Origin: Metallosphaera cuprina Ar-4
GTDB lineage: Archaea; Thermoproteota; Thermoprotei_A; Sulfolobales; Sulfolobaceae
Length of the DNA: 64,000 nt
Direction of reading: 5' to 3'
Assembly (NCBI RefSeq): GCF_000204925.1
Contig: NC_015435.1
Location: 1,009,160 to 1,073,159 of the forward strand
In this document: one piece after another, positions 45,941 to 56,007 of the stretch
Numbering within the stretch: position 1 is the first letter of the stretch
Layout of the letters: every line of letters starts with the position of its first letter
Notes under the pieces: generated by a model
Seen by the model: only the letters and a program-made list of their open reading frames with translations
Databases searched by the model: none
Told to the model about the DNA's origin: nothing
Program-made: the position numbers and the translations under genes

Positions 45941-47029
45941 ATGAAGCCCTCCGTTAAGGACCTCAAGGAGATCTTCAAGCCTAAACTCAAGCCCATAATT
46001 TGGAACGAAGAGGGTAAGCTAACTCTTCTCGATCAGTCAGCCCTGCCGTTCGAGACGGCTTTCGTTACCTTAAGCTCACCTGATGAGGTGGCAGCTGCTA
46101 TAAGGACCATGAAGGTTAGAGGCGCTCCAGCTATCGGGATAACCGCATCCTTCGCCATGGTCTTAGCGATAAAGAACGAGAGTAACTTAAACCAGGCGTT
46201 AGTTGCTTTGAGCAGAGCCAAACCCATCCTGGATAACGCCAGGCCGACCGCCGTTAACTTGAGTTGGGCCACTTCTCACATGCTCTCCACAGCGAGAGCT
46301 CTCGTGGAGAAGGGGGAAGTAAGGAACACGAGGGAATTATGGAGCTCCCTAGAGGCTGAGGCTAAGAGGATATACAATGAGGAGCTAGAAGCTGAGCTTC
46401 AGATGGGACTGTACGGGTTAGATAAGATAAGTGATGGGGATACGGTTTTAACTCAATGCAACGCTGGAGGGTTAGCTACGGGAACCGGTTTGGGTACAGC
46501 TTTGGCTCCAGTTAAGATAGCTCACGCTTTAGGTATAAAAGTCTCAGTAATAGCTCCTGAAACTAGGCCTTGGCTTCAAGGGAGCAGGCTAACCGTATAC
46601 GAGCTAATGACGGATGGGGTACCGGTTACTTTGATATCCGACACGGCTGTCGGGTTAGTCATGTACCAAAGGATGGTTAACAGCGTGATGGTAGGAGCTG
46701 ACAGGATATTACAGGACGGACACGTTTACAACAAGATAGGGACTTTCAAGGAGGCCGTCATAGCTCACGAGTTGGGAATACCCTTCTACGTTTTGGCCCC
46801 CGTCACGACGTTTGACTTGAAAAGCAGGGCCGAAGACGTGATCATTGAGGAGAGGGACCCCAACGAGGTCAGAACAGTGAGGGGGGTCCCTATAGCCCCT
46901 GAAGGAGTTAACGTCTACAACCCCGTCTTTGACGTAACGCCTCCTAAGTACGTTACTGCCCTGATAACGGAAAAAGGGGTTATCTACCCTCCCTTCGAGA
47001 AGAACGTAAGGAAAGTAATTGAAAGATGA
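45941..47029 (+). CDS. mtnA: S-methyl-5-thioribose-1-phosphate isomerase (MtnA / aIF2B-like)
   Basis: The 362-residue protein contains [20 protein letters not shown], the catalytic-cysteine motif [18 protein letters not shown], and later [19 protein letters not shown] with the catalytic aspartate. These separate MtnA from the eIF2B subunits. It turns methylthioribose-1-phosphate into the ribulose form in methionine salvage. A CTTTTTATC box is centred 25 bases before the ATG, so the mRNA is probably leaderless. Archaeal members may also act on ribose-1,5-bisphosphate. Confidence 0.9.
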   Translation: MKPSVKDLKEIFKPKLKPIIWNEEGKLTLLDQSALPFETAFVTLSSPDEVAAAIRTMKVRGAPAIGITASFAMVLAIKNESNLNQALVALSRAKPILDNARPTAVNLSWATSHMLSTARALVEKGEVRNTRELWSSLEAEAKRIYNEELEAELQMGLYGLDKISDGDTVLTQCNAGGLATGTGLGTALAPVKIAHALGIKVSVIAPETRPWLQGSRLTVYELMTDGVPVTLISDTAVGLVMYQRMVNSVMVGADRILQDGHVYNKIGTFKEAVIAHELGIPFYVLAPVTTFDLKSRAEDVIIEERDPNEVRTVRGVPIAPEGVNVYNPVFDVTPPKYVTALITEKGVIYPPFEKNVRKVIER

Positions 47030-47046
47030 AACTAAGTGAGGTACAG

Positions 47047-48216
47047 TCAGTTAAGGTTTACCCTCTTCGTTAGGTACTTGAACGCTACGCTTCCTATCAA
47101 AGTGGTGAGTATTGCCATGAAAACGAGACTTCCGAACTCCTCATTGTTGATCACGCCCATCGATATGCCTATGGACGCTATGACCAAACCGGTCTCTCCT
47201 CTAGGGGTCATCCCTATCGCAACGAAGTTGGCCTTCTTGAAGTCCTTAAACTTGGCGTAGGCGAACGGGAAGACTCCTAACCACTTGAAGATGAAGGCTA
47301 TTGCGGTCAGCTCCAGTGACAGCAAAAGGACCCCCACGTTGAGCTCATGAAGGTTTACCTCAGCCCCGACAGTTACGAAGAATATAGAACCGAAAACTCC
47401 TAACAGAACGTTATTTATTTCCTTTATCTTCTCAGTCTTGTAACTCTCCGCAAAGGCCACTCCAGCAACGAACGCCGCTATAATTGGCGCGTAACCTAAC
47501 GAGATCATCAACAGGACCAACCCGAAGAGAACCACGAACGAGAACTCTATCAGATAGTTCTCGCTTACTCTGTTTGATATCCTAGGGACAAAGTAAAGTG
47601 AAGCCAACAGGATTATAACCCAGATTAGAACTAAAGTAGCTATCTTAAACCCAAACTGAAATAAAGTAAGCTTTTCCCCTTGAACTACGGTCAAAACGGT
47701 CGAAAGCAAAAGGAAGTCTACAACGTCGTCCACAGCTGCAGACGAGAAGAGGAAATCTATTGGCCCTCCCTTAAGCTTCTCCGTCTCGATAATCGAGATC
47801 AAGGCAGCGAGGCTGGTGGCACCTAAAGAAGTACCTATAAAAAGAGCTGAGCTCTCACCTAGGCTTTTAGAGTAGATCATGTACCCGGCGAAAAAGGGGA
47901 AGAGAGCGCCTAACGTAGCTCCCAAGAAGCCAAAGAGCCCAGAAGACTTTATCGGGGCGATCCCGTGCTCCATTCCTGACGTGAAGATTAAAAGAAGTAT
48001 TGAAAATTCGGCAATGAAGATGACGAAGTCGTTCAATCCGATTAATGAGTAACCTAGAACTGGGTTTATTACCAGAGCTAAGAAACTTACTAAGATCCCT
48101 ACGAGGATCTCTCCCACTAATTGAGGGAGGTTATACCTAGACAGGAACGCTCTAACTACTTCCGCCAACAGGATGAAGAGGGATATGTTGAAGAGCGCAA
48201 CGTATATCTCATTCAT
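47047..48216 (-). CDS. Sodium/proton antiporter of the CPA2 family
   Basis: The 389-residue protein has about 12 hydrophobic helices. It also has AAVDDVVDFLLLSTVL, where the paired aspartates match the ion-binding site of NapA-type antiporters, and MTPRGETGLVIASIG near the end, a CPA signature. It exchanges protons for sodium or potassium across the membrane, useful in an acidic habitat. It is convergent with mtnA (17-base gap). The soluble RCK domain of KefB-type proteins is absent. Confidence 0.88.
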   Translation of the reverse strand: MNEIYVALFNISLFILLAEVVRAFLSRYNLPQLVGEILVGILVSFLALVINPVLGYSLIGLNDFVIFIAEFSILLLIFTSGMEHGIAPIKSSGLFGFLGATLGALFPFFAGYMIYSKSLGESSALFIGTSLGATSLAALISIIETEKLKGGPIDFLFSSAAVDDVVDFLLLSTVLTVVQGEKLTLFQFGFKIATLVLIWVIILLASLYFVPRISNRVSENYLIEFSFVVLFGLVLLMISLGYAPIIAAFVAGVAFAESYKTEKIKEINNVLLGVFGSIFFVTVGAEVNLHELNVGVLLLSLELTAIAFIFKWLGVFPFAYAKFKDFKKANFVAIGMTPRGETGLVIASIGISMGVINNEEFGSLVFMAILTTLIGSVAFKYLTKRVNLN

Positions 48217-48274
48217 GATTCTGTAAAACTTATTTTATCTTAAAAGTTCGATTTAGGAACGTTTAGAAATTAAA

Positions 48275-49054
48275 TTAAGTTTTAGGTTGGGACTCAAGGA
48301 TAAGCTTCTTATACGCGTACTTAACGTTGATCTCCTTCAACGCCTCATCTATGAGCTTAGGCATGTTACTGAATAAATCGAACCAGGTGTTTTGAGAGGT
48401 CCAGGCTCTCGCCTCCAACGTCACACCGTTTTCAGAGAACGATACTGGGAAAACGACTACCTTTGGCTCAACCAAGACGAACCACTGTTGGTTAAGCTTA
48501 TCTGTCACAGATTGGACTACCTTAGTAATGTCATTCTCTTGAAAGACAGTGAACTGCACTCTAACTAACCTCACGATAGATCTAGAGAAGTTAGTCAATA
48601 GTGACGTAAACACTAGGTTGTTAGGAACCCTGATGAACTGTCCCTCCCATGTATATATCGTAGTTGACATTATTCCTATGTCCGTGACCAACCCCACATT
48701 ATCTTGATACCTTATCCAGTCACCGACTTTGAACGGTCTCTCTACGGCTATGAGTAAGCCTGCGAAGAAGTTTGAGAGCGTGCTTTGGAGCGCTAAACCT
48801 AAGATTATGCTCACCACTCCACCCGCTATCAACAGGCTCGTCACGTCTATCCCAGCAATCCCCACTGCGGTGGCTAGGCCTATTGCGATCACAATGTAGT
48901 ATATTGCCTTACTTATGCTCTGAGTGGTGTGAGCTGGTAGCTCTCCGTGAAGTCTTCTCCTAACTAGCACGGATAGGACCCTAGCGATCAGTATAGAGGA
49001 GATCACTATAACAAGGGCTTCTAGATAAAGTAGGTAGTTCACTGATCTCACCAT
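48275..49054 (-). CDS. MscS-type mechanosensitive channel
   Basis: The 259-residue protein has three N-terminal helices ending in the pore helix region SLLIAGGVVSIILGLALQ. The conserved MscS beta domain follows: AVERPFKVGDWIRY, VTDIGIMSTTIYTWEGQ and IRVPNNLVFTSLLTNFSRS. It opens under membrane tension to release solutes. Its ATG lies at the stop of the upstream DUF432-like gene, so the two are translated together. Confidence 0.9.
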   Translation of the reverse strand: MVRSVNYLLYLEALVIVISSILIARVLSVLVRRRLHGELPAHTTQSISKAIYYIVIAIGLATAVGIAGIDVTSLLIAGGVVSIILGLALQSTLSNFFAGLLIAVERPFKVGDWIRYQDNVGLVTDIGIMSTTIYTWEGQFIRVPNNLVFTSLLTNFSRSIVRLVRVQFTVFQENDITKVVQSVTDKLNQQWFVLVEPKVVVFPVSFSENGVTLEARAWTSQNTWFDLFSNMPKLIDEALKEINVKYAYKKLILESQPKT

Positions 49055-49671
49055 TAAGTTCCTTCTGAAAGCTCTAATTGCCTTGTGAAAGCCGTAAGAG
49101 GAGTGTGATCGTAAAGTTTAGCCCCCTCAACTGAGGGCTTATTCGTGTGTTTCACTAAAGCGAGTCCTTTCTTTATCCTTTCCATTTTAATCAGTTCTCC
49201 ATAAACGGCCCCGTCTTTGCTGAACAGGGAGTAAAAGGAGGTGTTGAATATTATGGTCTTTATATCTCCAATGCTCTCCGAATCGTTAACGATCTCAACC
49301 TTCGTTAAAGCCCTATCGTTCTCAGTTGACGTGATCCTATCGTAGACCCTGGACGTCCAATACCTATAGACGAAACCGCTCTTTATCGAACCGTAGAGTG
49401 AGTACTTCTTAGGAAACCTCTCCACTGTGAACAAAAGTCTGTAGTTCTTACCATCCGTCGCGAACACACCTATATCAAGAGGGATCTCAACGAAGAAGGA
49501 AGTTTGTGATTTCGCTGGGATTATAACAGGGGAGTCCAGCACCACTCCTAATATGTTAGTAACGCTCTTATTTACGCTTATTATTGGGAGCTGAACTACC
49601 TTCAGGTTGTCGGGTATGTAAAACTTCTTATCGTTGTATTCGTAAAGGATCATCACTATCCCAATCTCCAT
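49054..49671 (-). CDS. DUF432-like partner of the MscS channel
   Basis: The 205-residue soluble protein seems mostly beta-strand, with no catalytic motif visible. Its pattern (YRLLFTVERFPKKYSLYG, then SGFVYRYWTSRVYD) and its place directly before an mscS gene match the archaeal DUF432 family as I remember it. It may regulate or assemble with the channel. The start could be the ATG at 49671 or the one at 49653; a TTTTTAA box lies about 20 bases before the first. Confidence 0.6.
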   Translation of the reverse strand: MEIGIVMILYEYNDKKFYIPDNLKVVQLPIISVNKSVTNILGVVLDSPVIIPAKSQTSFFVEIPLDIGVFATDGKNYRLLFTVERFPKKYSLYGSIKSGFVYRYWTSRVYDRITSTENDRALTKVEIVNDSESIGDIKTIIFNTSFYSLFSKDGAVYGELIKMERIKKGLALVKHTNKPSVEGAKLYDHTPLTAFTRQLELSEGT

Positions 49672-49769
49672 TATGGATAATAAGGTTTTTAATATCAGAG
49701 TTTGAGCTCTGACGTAGTCAGAATGTAAACGGCTACGCCGTACTTAAACACATAAAGTGAGTGAAGGCT

Positions 49770-50695
49770 ATGATGGACGTAAAACTGAAACTTACTCTTC
49801 ACATGACGTTAGCCCTAGTCCTCACCTTACCATCCGTAGGGGATTATAGTGATCGTTTTGGACTCTATCTTTAAGATCCCTCTAATTTCCGTCCTTCCCC
49901 TCCTGGTGACGTTTTGGCTGATTCAGTGGCTCGTTTCCCCTTACGTTATTAGGAAAAAGGCTCACGAGGTTAGCCCATATGACGCCGAATACGGATGGGT
50001 AGCAAATATAGTTTCAGATATATCAAGGGTTTCAGGTATACCCCCCAGGGTTTTCCTGATTGACGCCCCCTATCCCAATGCCTTCGCCTATGGGAACAGC
50101 GTAAGTGAGAGAAGAATTTGAATAACGGTACCGTTATTTAAGGTGTTAACCAAGGAGGAGCTGTCCGCAGTTTCAGCCCATGAAATAGGTCACATAAAAC
50201 ATGAGGACGTAGAGATAGGAACCACACTGGTCCTTATCCCCACAGCCCTGGGATACATAAGCACTATACCAATAAACCTAGGTGTCCTGGCAATAACAAT
50301 AGCAGCGGACCAATTTCACCTTCTCCTTGCGACTTTTCTCCTAACTCTAGGAATCGTACTGTTAGCCGCGACCTTTACGCTAAAGATATTCGTCTTGTGG
50401 TTTAACAGATTGAGGGAGCTCTACGCTGATTACAACTCGTTTATAGTCCTAGGCGAAGGGTAAAAAGCGCTCACGACTGCGTTAGCTAAAATTGAGATTT
50501 ATGTGCAAAACAAAAGCTTGACCCTTTCACTGGAATAATCGTGACCGCTACGCCTGTGAAGTTAGAGGAGGATCCCTATCTCTTGCTTAATCTTGGTTAA
50601 ATAAGAAGGTGAGTCTCTCAACGGACCTTTTCTTCACTCACCCACATCCTGCTAGGAGGGTTCAAACGAATGGCTTAGTGTATCGAAGGACTTGA
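49770..50695 (+). pseudogene. htpX: Decayed HtpX-type M48 zinc metalloprotease gene
   Basis: The pieces together cover an HtpX homologue. An ATG at 49770 opens an N-terminal stretch (MMDVKLKLTLHMTLAL) that is out of frame with the next part. From 49849 the frame gives membrane helices and NAFAYGNSVSERRI, then a TGA at 50119. The same frame continues with ITVPLFKVLTKEELSAV, the zinc motif HEIGH and RELYADYNSFIVLGEG to a TAA at 50461, then KALTTALAKIEIYV. A shifted frame near 50627 gives LFFTHPHPARRVQ, the usual C-terminal motif. At least two stops and two frameshifts make a working product unlikely. Confidence 0.85.
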
Positions 50696-50774
50696 CAAAA
50701 CCTCAAGGCTCAAACCTGGAAAGTCTTTAACTTAGAAGCGTTAAGATTTAAATAGGTATGCACAAAATTCACTT

Positions 50775-52088
50775 GTGGATTCAAACCCCTTTAGTAAAGA
50801 CCTGGATAAATTTTCTTGGTCCAAGGTCCATACCTATGCCTTTATAGCTTTTTCAGCCGGGTTCTTCCTTGAGGCCTACATTTTCGGTATGGCCTCAATT
50901 GCCACCGGTTGGGTATCCATTCCTAAGTTTCTAACTAGCGTTCTCCTAAGTTGGGCACCGTTATGGTTAATAATAGGTATAATAGTGACTGGTCCCCTCT
51001 CTGACAAGCTGGGAAGGAAAACAATGTTTTACCTCACGATGGCTCTATACGGCGTTGGAGCCATTGGACTCATGTTCAGCTACACCTACTTGATGCTACT
51101 AGTCTTCCTGGCTATGATGCTTTTCTCCGCAGGAGGAGAAATGAACACCATCATGGTGGCAACGCACGAGATCATGCCTAGGAAACATAGAAGCAAGGCG
51201 TTCTTCCTGGAGCTGAACTTCATCAACATAGGAGGTTTTGTACTAGGACTGATAGGATATCTAGTTCAGAACCAATCCGTTCTCTTCCAAAGGGTGATGA
51301 TTGGAGCTACCGTGCTCATAGTTCTCGCGATTCTCGTTTACACAAGGATAAACCTACCTGAATCGGTGAGGTGGTTGGAGAAGCAGGGGAGGTTTAAGGA
51401 CGCTGAGAGGGAGATAAGGAAGTACTTCAACGACGTGAAGGTTATATCCCAGGATGAGCTTAGACCTAAGGTTAGGGTTCCAGCGCTCCCGATGTGGTTC
51501 AAGCTCATGGTAGTGATATTGATAGCCGCTGCCAACACTATAGGTTACGGGTTGATGACCTACGTCCTAGGACCTTACTACTTCTCTAGTCAAACCGCCT
51601 TGATCATATTGGTCGCTAACGCTGCTGAGATGGCAGTAGGGTTCGTGATCGGTCTGTTAGCTGACGTGCTCAGCAGGAAACTCTTGCTCCTAGTCTCTTT
51701 CTTGGGGGCGACCGGGATGACGTTCCTGATCATGGGTACTATACCTTTCTGGAGCTCGAGTCTTTCGCTCTTTTACTCCCTTCTGGTCTTACTCAACCTG
51801 TTCGTTGGAGTGTCCTACCTGACTGAGGACGCGCTCAAGAGTGAGATCTGGCCTACGTTGAGGAGAGGTACCATAACGGCGGTAGCCAGGTTCGTTTCAA
51901 TAGGGGCCTACATCCCCACTATATACCTCACTAGTAACTTAAGTATAACCCAATACACTCTGTTTAACGGTTTGGTGTGGGCTGTGGGAACTGTGGCTGC
52001 CGTACTGTGGTTCATCAAAGGCTACGAGACCGGAAAGGGCGTAAGCGTTGACGAGATCTCAGGTGAGGCAGAGGGAGCTAAGGTTTAG
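50775..52088 (+). CDS. MFS transporter (sugar/aromatic-acid porter type)
   Basis: The 437-residue protein has 12 membrane helices and the MFS loop motif GPLSDKLGRKTMFYLTMA between helices 2 and 3, repeated in weaker form in the second half (LLADVLSRKLLLLVS). RINLPESVRWLEKQGR after helix 6 is typical of the sugar porter and aromatic-acid groups. It starts with a GTG 25 or so bases after GATTTAAATAGG. It overlaps the convergent DUF35 gene by 11 bases. The substrate is unknown. Confidence 0.87.
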   Translation: MDSNPFSKDLDKFSWSKVHTYAFIAFSAGFFLEAYIFGMASIATGWVSIPKFLTSVLLSWAPLWLIIGIIVTGPLSDKLGRKTMFYLTMALYGVGAIGLMFSYTYLMLLVFLAMMLFSAGGEMNTIMVATHEIMPRKHRSKAFFLELNFINIGGFVLGLIGYLVQNQSVLFQRVMIGATVLIVLAILVYTRINLPESVRWLEKQGRFKDAEREIRKYFNDVKVISQDELRPKVRVPALPMWFKLMVVILIAAANTIGYGLMTYVLGPYYFSSQTALIILVANAAEMAVGFVIGLLADVLSRKLLLLVSFLGATGMTFLIMGTIPFWSSSLSLFYSLLVLLNLFVGVSYLTEDALKSEIWPTLRRGTITAVARFVSIGAYIPTIYLTSNLSITQYTLFNGLVWAVGTVAAVLWFIKGYETGKGVSVDEISGEAEGAKV

Positions 52089-52392
52089 AGACTCTCTTAA
52101 AGTTAGGTCTGCCGTCACCTTTAACCGCAATCACTTCCTCCCCTATTTCGACCTTATCTAACACGTTAGCGTAAAGCCTGAATCCCTCCTCCATCTCGAT
52201 TATAGCGTAAACCTTTCCTTGAAATTCGGTAACTGAGAATACCTTACCCTTGCCTGAGCTCACTCTAACCTCAAGGCTAGATGAGTGACAGTTGGGGCAC
52301 CTGTCCCTCGGGTAAAAGAAGTTTCTTTTACAATTTAAGCAGTGTAGGTAAGGAACTTTACCCTCTCTAAAGGACTCCATCTCACTCACCAA
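52078..52392 (-). CDS. DUF35 OB-fold protein with zinc ribbon, partner of the thiolase-like protein
   Basis: The 104-residue protein begins with a rubredoxin-like zinc ribbon, LHCLNCKRNFFYPRDRCPNC, and continues with an OB-fold (GKVFSVTEFQGKVYAIIEM). Such proteins form complexes with thiolase-family enzymes and may present the CoA substrate. It overlaps the thiolase-like gene by 11 bases, which fits a one-to-one complex. Confidence 0.88.
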   Translation of the reverse strand: MVSEMESFREGKVPYLHCLNCKRNFFYPRDRCPNCHSSSLEVRVSSGKGKVFSVTEFQGKVYAIIEMEEGFRLYANVLDKVEIGEEVIAVKGDGRPNFKRVSKP

Positions 52393-53539
52393 GGATCATA
52401 GTGGTCGAGTGTGCCCTGTTCCATCCTCCTATTCCGTTAATTAACACTTGATTCACGTCCTTAACCTGTCTTCCCTCTCCCATGCGGTTCAGCTGAATTA
52501 AGGCCTCCTCTAAAATCACCCCTCCGCTCATGTATGCCGGCTGTCCAACGTTAAGAGATCCTCCTCCAGTGTTTATGGGGATCTCCCCCTGATAGGTGAA
52601 ATCTACCTCTTCGGCGAACTTCCCTCCCTTCCCCTTCTCCGTCAACCCAACGTCTTCGAGTTGTAGAAGCACGGTAATCGTAAAGGAATCGTAAAGCTGA
52701 AAACAATCGATCTTATCAAGCATTTGGCGAGCTCCCCTTGCGCTCTCTATCGCCGGCGTTGACACTATGTCCGGCAATTCAGGAGGCATGTCTGGCCAGT
52801 GCGCCTCACCGAAATGTTTTATCCTCAGAGGTCTTAAGTTAGATTTCCCCCCGGACTTACCTACTACGAAAACGTGAAAACCGTCAACTGGGTAAACTAT
52901 CTCCAGCAGTCTCAGCGGATCGCTCACTATCCTAGAAGAGATAACGTCCTTCACCTCAATCCTCTCTTTGTAAATTGCACTTGGATTACCTGACGCGTTG
53001 AACCTCTGCTTCACTGCTATCTCCGCCCTCTGTTCGTCAGACGTGCCGAAGAGGTGGGAGTGTCTCTTTGCTACTAGAGCGTAGTCCGTGACTGGGTTCA
53101 TGTCCTCGTATGTCCTGAAGTACTCGTCAAAGGGAGTTAAGGTAATCCCTTTATAAGCTCTATCTATAGAGTCAGCCGTTACCTTCCTTTCCCTCACTGG
53201 AGAGGCTTTCCCTCCTACAATTAATAAGACGTTGTCGGCGTCCCCTGACGCGATCGCCTTCTCTGCCCTGTAGAGCATGGCTAAAGCTGAGGCTCCACCG
53301 AAATCGACGTAGTCTAAAAACCTAGGTCTGATACCCAGATATTGAGCCAATTGACTTGTGTAAAAGTGAAGGGCTATGTTGCCATCGAAAGTGCCAGGGA
53401 GAAAAGTGGCGATCAATCCGTCTATGTTATCCCTTTGGAGTCCTGCCATCTCCAAGGCCTTATCCACAGTATCAGACATGAGACGGAAGGTCGACCCTTC
53501 GTACCTCTTGTGGATTGAACTCGAGAAACCTAAGATCAC
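52382..53539 (-). CDS. Thiolase-like protein lacking the usual catalytic cysteine and histidine
   Basis: The 385-residue protein has the thiolase fold pattern but not its catalytic residues. The nucleophile position in DFGGASALAML (79-89) is glycine rather than cysteine, and the GHP motif reads GQP (332-334). The C-terminal loop keeps H377 in GGWNRAHSTT. Y283 (QLYDSF) and Y336 (AYMSGG) lie about 50 residues apart, like the tyrosines proposed for the Ltp2 aldolase, a thiolase relative that also pairs with a DUF35 protein. With an SDR gene upstream, cleavage of a beta-hydroxyacyl-CoA is a reasonable guess. Ordinary thiolysis is unlikely. Confidence 0.8.
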   Translation of the reverse strand: MILGFSSSIHKRYEGSTFRLMSDTVDKALEMAGLQRDNIDGLIATFLPGTFDGNIALHFYTSQLAQYLGIRPRFLDYVDFGGASALAMLYRAEKAIASGDADNVLLIVGGKASPVRERKVTADSIDRAYKGITLTPFDEYFRTYEDMNPVTDYALVAKRHSHLFGTSDEQRAEIAVKQRFNASGNPSAIYKERIEVKDVISSRIVSDPLRLLEIVYPVDGFHVFVVGKSGGKSNLRPLRIKHFGEAHWPDMPPELPDIVSTPAIESARGARQMLDKIDCFQLYDSFTITVLLQLEDVGLTEKGKGGKFAEEVDFTYQGEIPINTGGGSLNVGQPAYMSGGVILEEALIQLNRMGEGRQVKDVNQVLINGIGGWNRAHSTTMILGE

Positions 53540-53547
53540 GTTCTCAC

Positions 53548-54291
53548 CTAGAAAGTGAGTCCACCCGTCACACCTATCACTTCACCCGTAATGTAAGAGG
53601 CCTCGTCTGAAGCCAAGAACACAACGAGGCCGGCCACGTCTTCAGGCGTGCCTACTCTAGGGATGGAAAGTCTCTGAAGGAACTTCTCCCTTACCTTTTC
53701 GGGTACAGACCTGGTCATGGGGGTGTCTATGAAACCTGGTGCTATAGCGTTAACCGTGATGTTGTACCTACCGAGTTCCTTGGAGAGCGTCTTGGTGAAG
53801 CCTATCAGCCCTGCCTTCGCTGCCGAATAGTTGGCCTGACCAATGTTACCCGTCCAACTTAAGGAGGACATGTTAATGATCCTCCCGTGTCCGCTCCTTA
53901 TCATCGTCTCCACAACCTGTTTAGTCATGTTAAAAGCTCCGTATAGGTTGACCTTTATTACGAAATCCCAATCCTCCTTAGACATCTTCACGAAAAGCGA
54001 GTCCCTTATAACCCCGGCGTTGTTCACCAAAACGTCAACGTGATCGCTATTGAAGGCTTTGAGCGACTCGGTGACGAACGTTGCGCACGAGTCCCAGTCA
54101 GTGACGTCCAAAGGCAGGCCCACAACGTTCAACCCTTTCCTCCTTAGGCTCTCCGCTCCCTCATCGTAGTTTCTTACGTCCCCGATAGCGACGTTGTACC
54201 CTCTTTCACCCAACATCTGAGCTATGGTGTATCCTATCCCCCTAGCCCCTCCAGTGACTAGGGCCAATCTCCTCTCGTGTCTCAGGCTCAT
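53548..54291 (-). CDS. Short-chain dehydrogenase/reductase (FabG/PhaB-like)
   Basis: The 247-residue protein has the NAD(P)-binding VTGGARGIGYTIAQML at 13-28, NNAGV, the catalytic serine in INMSSLSWTG, YSAAKAGLIGF with the Tyr-x3-Lys pair, and a C-terminal TGEVIGVTGGL. It interconverts hydroxyacyl and ketoacyl groups, probably as CoA esters given the thiolase-like and DUF35 genes that follow after eight bases. It is the first gene of that operon. Confidence 0.92.
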   Translation of the reverse strand: MSLRHERRLALVTGGARGIGYTIAQMLGERGYNVAIGDVRNYDEGAESLRRKGLNVVGLPLDVTDWDSCATFVTESLKAFNSDHVDVLVNNAGVIRDSLFVKMSKEDWDFVIKVNLYGAFNMTKQVVETMIRSGHGRIINMSSLSWTGNIGQANYSAAKAGLIGFTKTLSKELGRYNITVNAIAPGFIDTPMTRSVPEKVREKFLQRLSIPRVGTPEDVAGLVVFLASDEASYITGEVIGVTGGLTF

Positions 54292-54738
54292 CCTAATATT
54301 AAGTCATTCCTAAGATAAATAATTATGGATGTAAAGCCCAAGACTTTTGACGGGACCGTTAAGATGAGCTCCTAGCTTGGGACCTTCTGGTTGTCAACCA
54401 CGAGAGGACGATAAAGGAGAGCTCTCCTTGGCTGAATCCATGAGGCTGCCCATAAATGAGACTTAAAGTCCTTGCTTTTGGAGCGACATTGTGGATCTCT
54501 TGAGTTCATCGTCCGTGGCGATACAAAAGTTCGTGAGTTGATTGAAGCCTTCTCAAGAGATATGACTAAACCCAGGTTATTCGATCACGCTTAACTCCTT
54601 CACGAGAAGTTAAGGCTCTGCTTCCAACCACAAAAGGTGAGGGGATAGGCGAACGTATTTTGTGACCTCTTTGGAACTGGGGCTTTGTCCCATTCTTATA
54701 CAGACAAACTTAAACCCAGTGCGGATTTGAGATAACCT
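54292..54738. other. Gene-free stretch of about 450 bases
   Basis: It contains the divergent promoters of the SDR operon and the nucleoside hydrolase. A short open stretch near 54570-54690 looks protein-like (ALLPTTKGEGIGERIL) before a stop, but I cannot assign it to a family. Confidence 0.45.
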
Positions 54739-55668
54739 ATGAGAAACTTCATAATAGATTGTGATACTGCAGAGGACGACATATTCAGCCTTTTCATGTT
54801 ACTTCACAACAAGGTTAAAGTACACGCTATAACCGTGGTTGAGGGTAACGTTTCGTTCCCAGTTGAGGTCCAAAACGCCTTATGGGCCTCAGAGTTCTCT
54901 AAAAGATTTTTCGGAGAGGAGGTAAAGGTCTATCCAGGTATGGAGAGACCTCTAGTTAAGGATTTTAAGACTGTGGAGAACGTACACGGGAAGGGCGGAA
55001 TTGGAGACCTTACATTGAGCTCTAACTTGAAACCTGAGGGGAAACACGCTGTTGACCTCATCGTCGAGCTTGCGGATAGATATCCTGGAGAGTTAGAGTT
55101 CTTGGCGATCTCACCTTTGACTAACTTGGCCATGGCCTACCTCAAGGACAGGACCGTAGTCGAGAAGATAAAGAAGGTGTGGGTTATGGGAGGTACGATC
55201 AACGGACACGGAAACATAACTCCTGTGGCGGAGTACAACGTTTGGGTAGACCCTGACGCGGCCAAGATAGTGTTCAACTCTGGGTTTGACGTAACCATGG
55301 TCGCGTGGGACCTCATAACTCAGTTTACAATTAATGAGGAGTGGGAGGAGATAAAGGGCCTTAAAACCGAATTGAGCGAGATGTACGTTAAGTTCTATAA
55401 GCACTACAGGGAGTTCGCTATGACCTATCAGAAGATGAAAGGAAACCCTCACCCGGACTTGATAACTACAGCCGTGGCCTTAGATGAAAGGGTTGCAAAG
55501 AGGGTTGAGAAGTTCTACGTAGACGTTGAGAACTGCGACTGCTCAACCAGGGGAGTGACGGTGATCGATTATCTTGGAGTGTTAGGAAGGGAACCCAACG
55601 TAAACGTTGTCTTAGATTTAAATAAAAAAGCTTTCCTTGAGGACCTCTACTCCTTACTTAGGAGGTAG
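54739..55668 (+). CDS. Nucleoside hydrolase (IunH family)
   Basis: The 309-residue protein starts with the calcium-binding [17 protein letters not shown], equivalent to the DTDxxxDD motif with an alanine-glutamate variation, and has [14 protein letters not shown] and [13 protein letters not shown]. Family members split ribonucleosides into base and ribose for salvage. The loop [17 protein letters not shown] is the usual E-x-N-x-x-x-D-P-E-A region. It stands alone, convergent with the sulredoxin gene. Confidence 0.9.
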   Translation: MRNFIIDCDTAEDDIFSLFMLLHNKVKVHAITVVEGNVSFPVEVQNALWASEFSKRFFGEEVKVYPGMERPLVKDFKTVENVHGKGGIGDLTLSSNLKPEGKHAVDLIVELADRYPGELEFLAISPLTNLAMAYLKDRTVVEKIKKVWVMGGTINGHGNITPVAEYNVWVDPDAAKIVFNSGFDVTMVAWDLITQFTINEEWEEIKGLKTELSEMYVKFYKHYREFAMTYQKMKGNPHPDLITTAVALDERVAKRVEKFYVDVENCDCSTRGVTVIDYLGVLGREPNVNVVLDLNKKAFLEDLYSLLRR

Positions 55669-55677
55669 ATCAACGAA

Positions 55678-56007
55678 TCACACGTCTACCTCTATCCAAC
55701 CGTTGTTGTCCTTAACGGCGTAAGTCTTTAACCCTAGCTTTTCTTTAGGAGCGTCCTTTGCGACGTAGGGGGGCTCTATCATGGAACCTGTCCTAAGGTC
55801 GAAGACCGCGTGATGGCAGTAACACTTGACAGTCAAGTCTTGCGCGTTCAACTCCCCTAAGATACACCTCGCGTGAGAGCAGACCGCGTCAATACCGTAG
55901 AGTGTGCCGTTCACGTTAGCTATGAAAATAACCTTATCCTCTACCTTAACCGAGGCGTACCTTGCCTTCTCAAGGGCTTTTGAACTTATGGTTCTTTTCC
56001 AAACCAT
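55678..56007 (-). CDS. sdx: Sulredoxin, soluble Rieske-type [2Fe-2S] ferredoxin
   Basis: The 109-residue protein has the Rieske ligands C43-S-H45 and C62-x-x-H65 in AVCSHARCILG and VKCYCHHAVFDL. The start MVWKRTISSKALEKA resembles the sulredoxin described from Sulfolobus as I recall it. It is a soluble cytoplasmic electron carrier. A nearby oxygenase system exists at 59327-62257, but no direct link is shown. Confidence 0.9.
   Translation of the reverse strand: MVWKRTISSKALEKARYASVKVEDKVIFIANVNGTLYGIDAVCSHARCILGELNAQDLTVKCYCHHAVFDLRTGSMIEPPYVAKDAPKEKLGLKTYAVKDNNGWIEVDV

Noticed and set aside
50119-50121. TGA in the HtpX gene read as selenocysteine or programmed readthrough
   Set aside because: Selenocysteine is not known in Sulfolobales, and the gene has further stops and frame changes.
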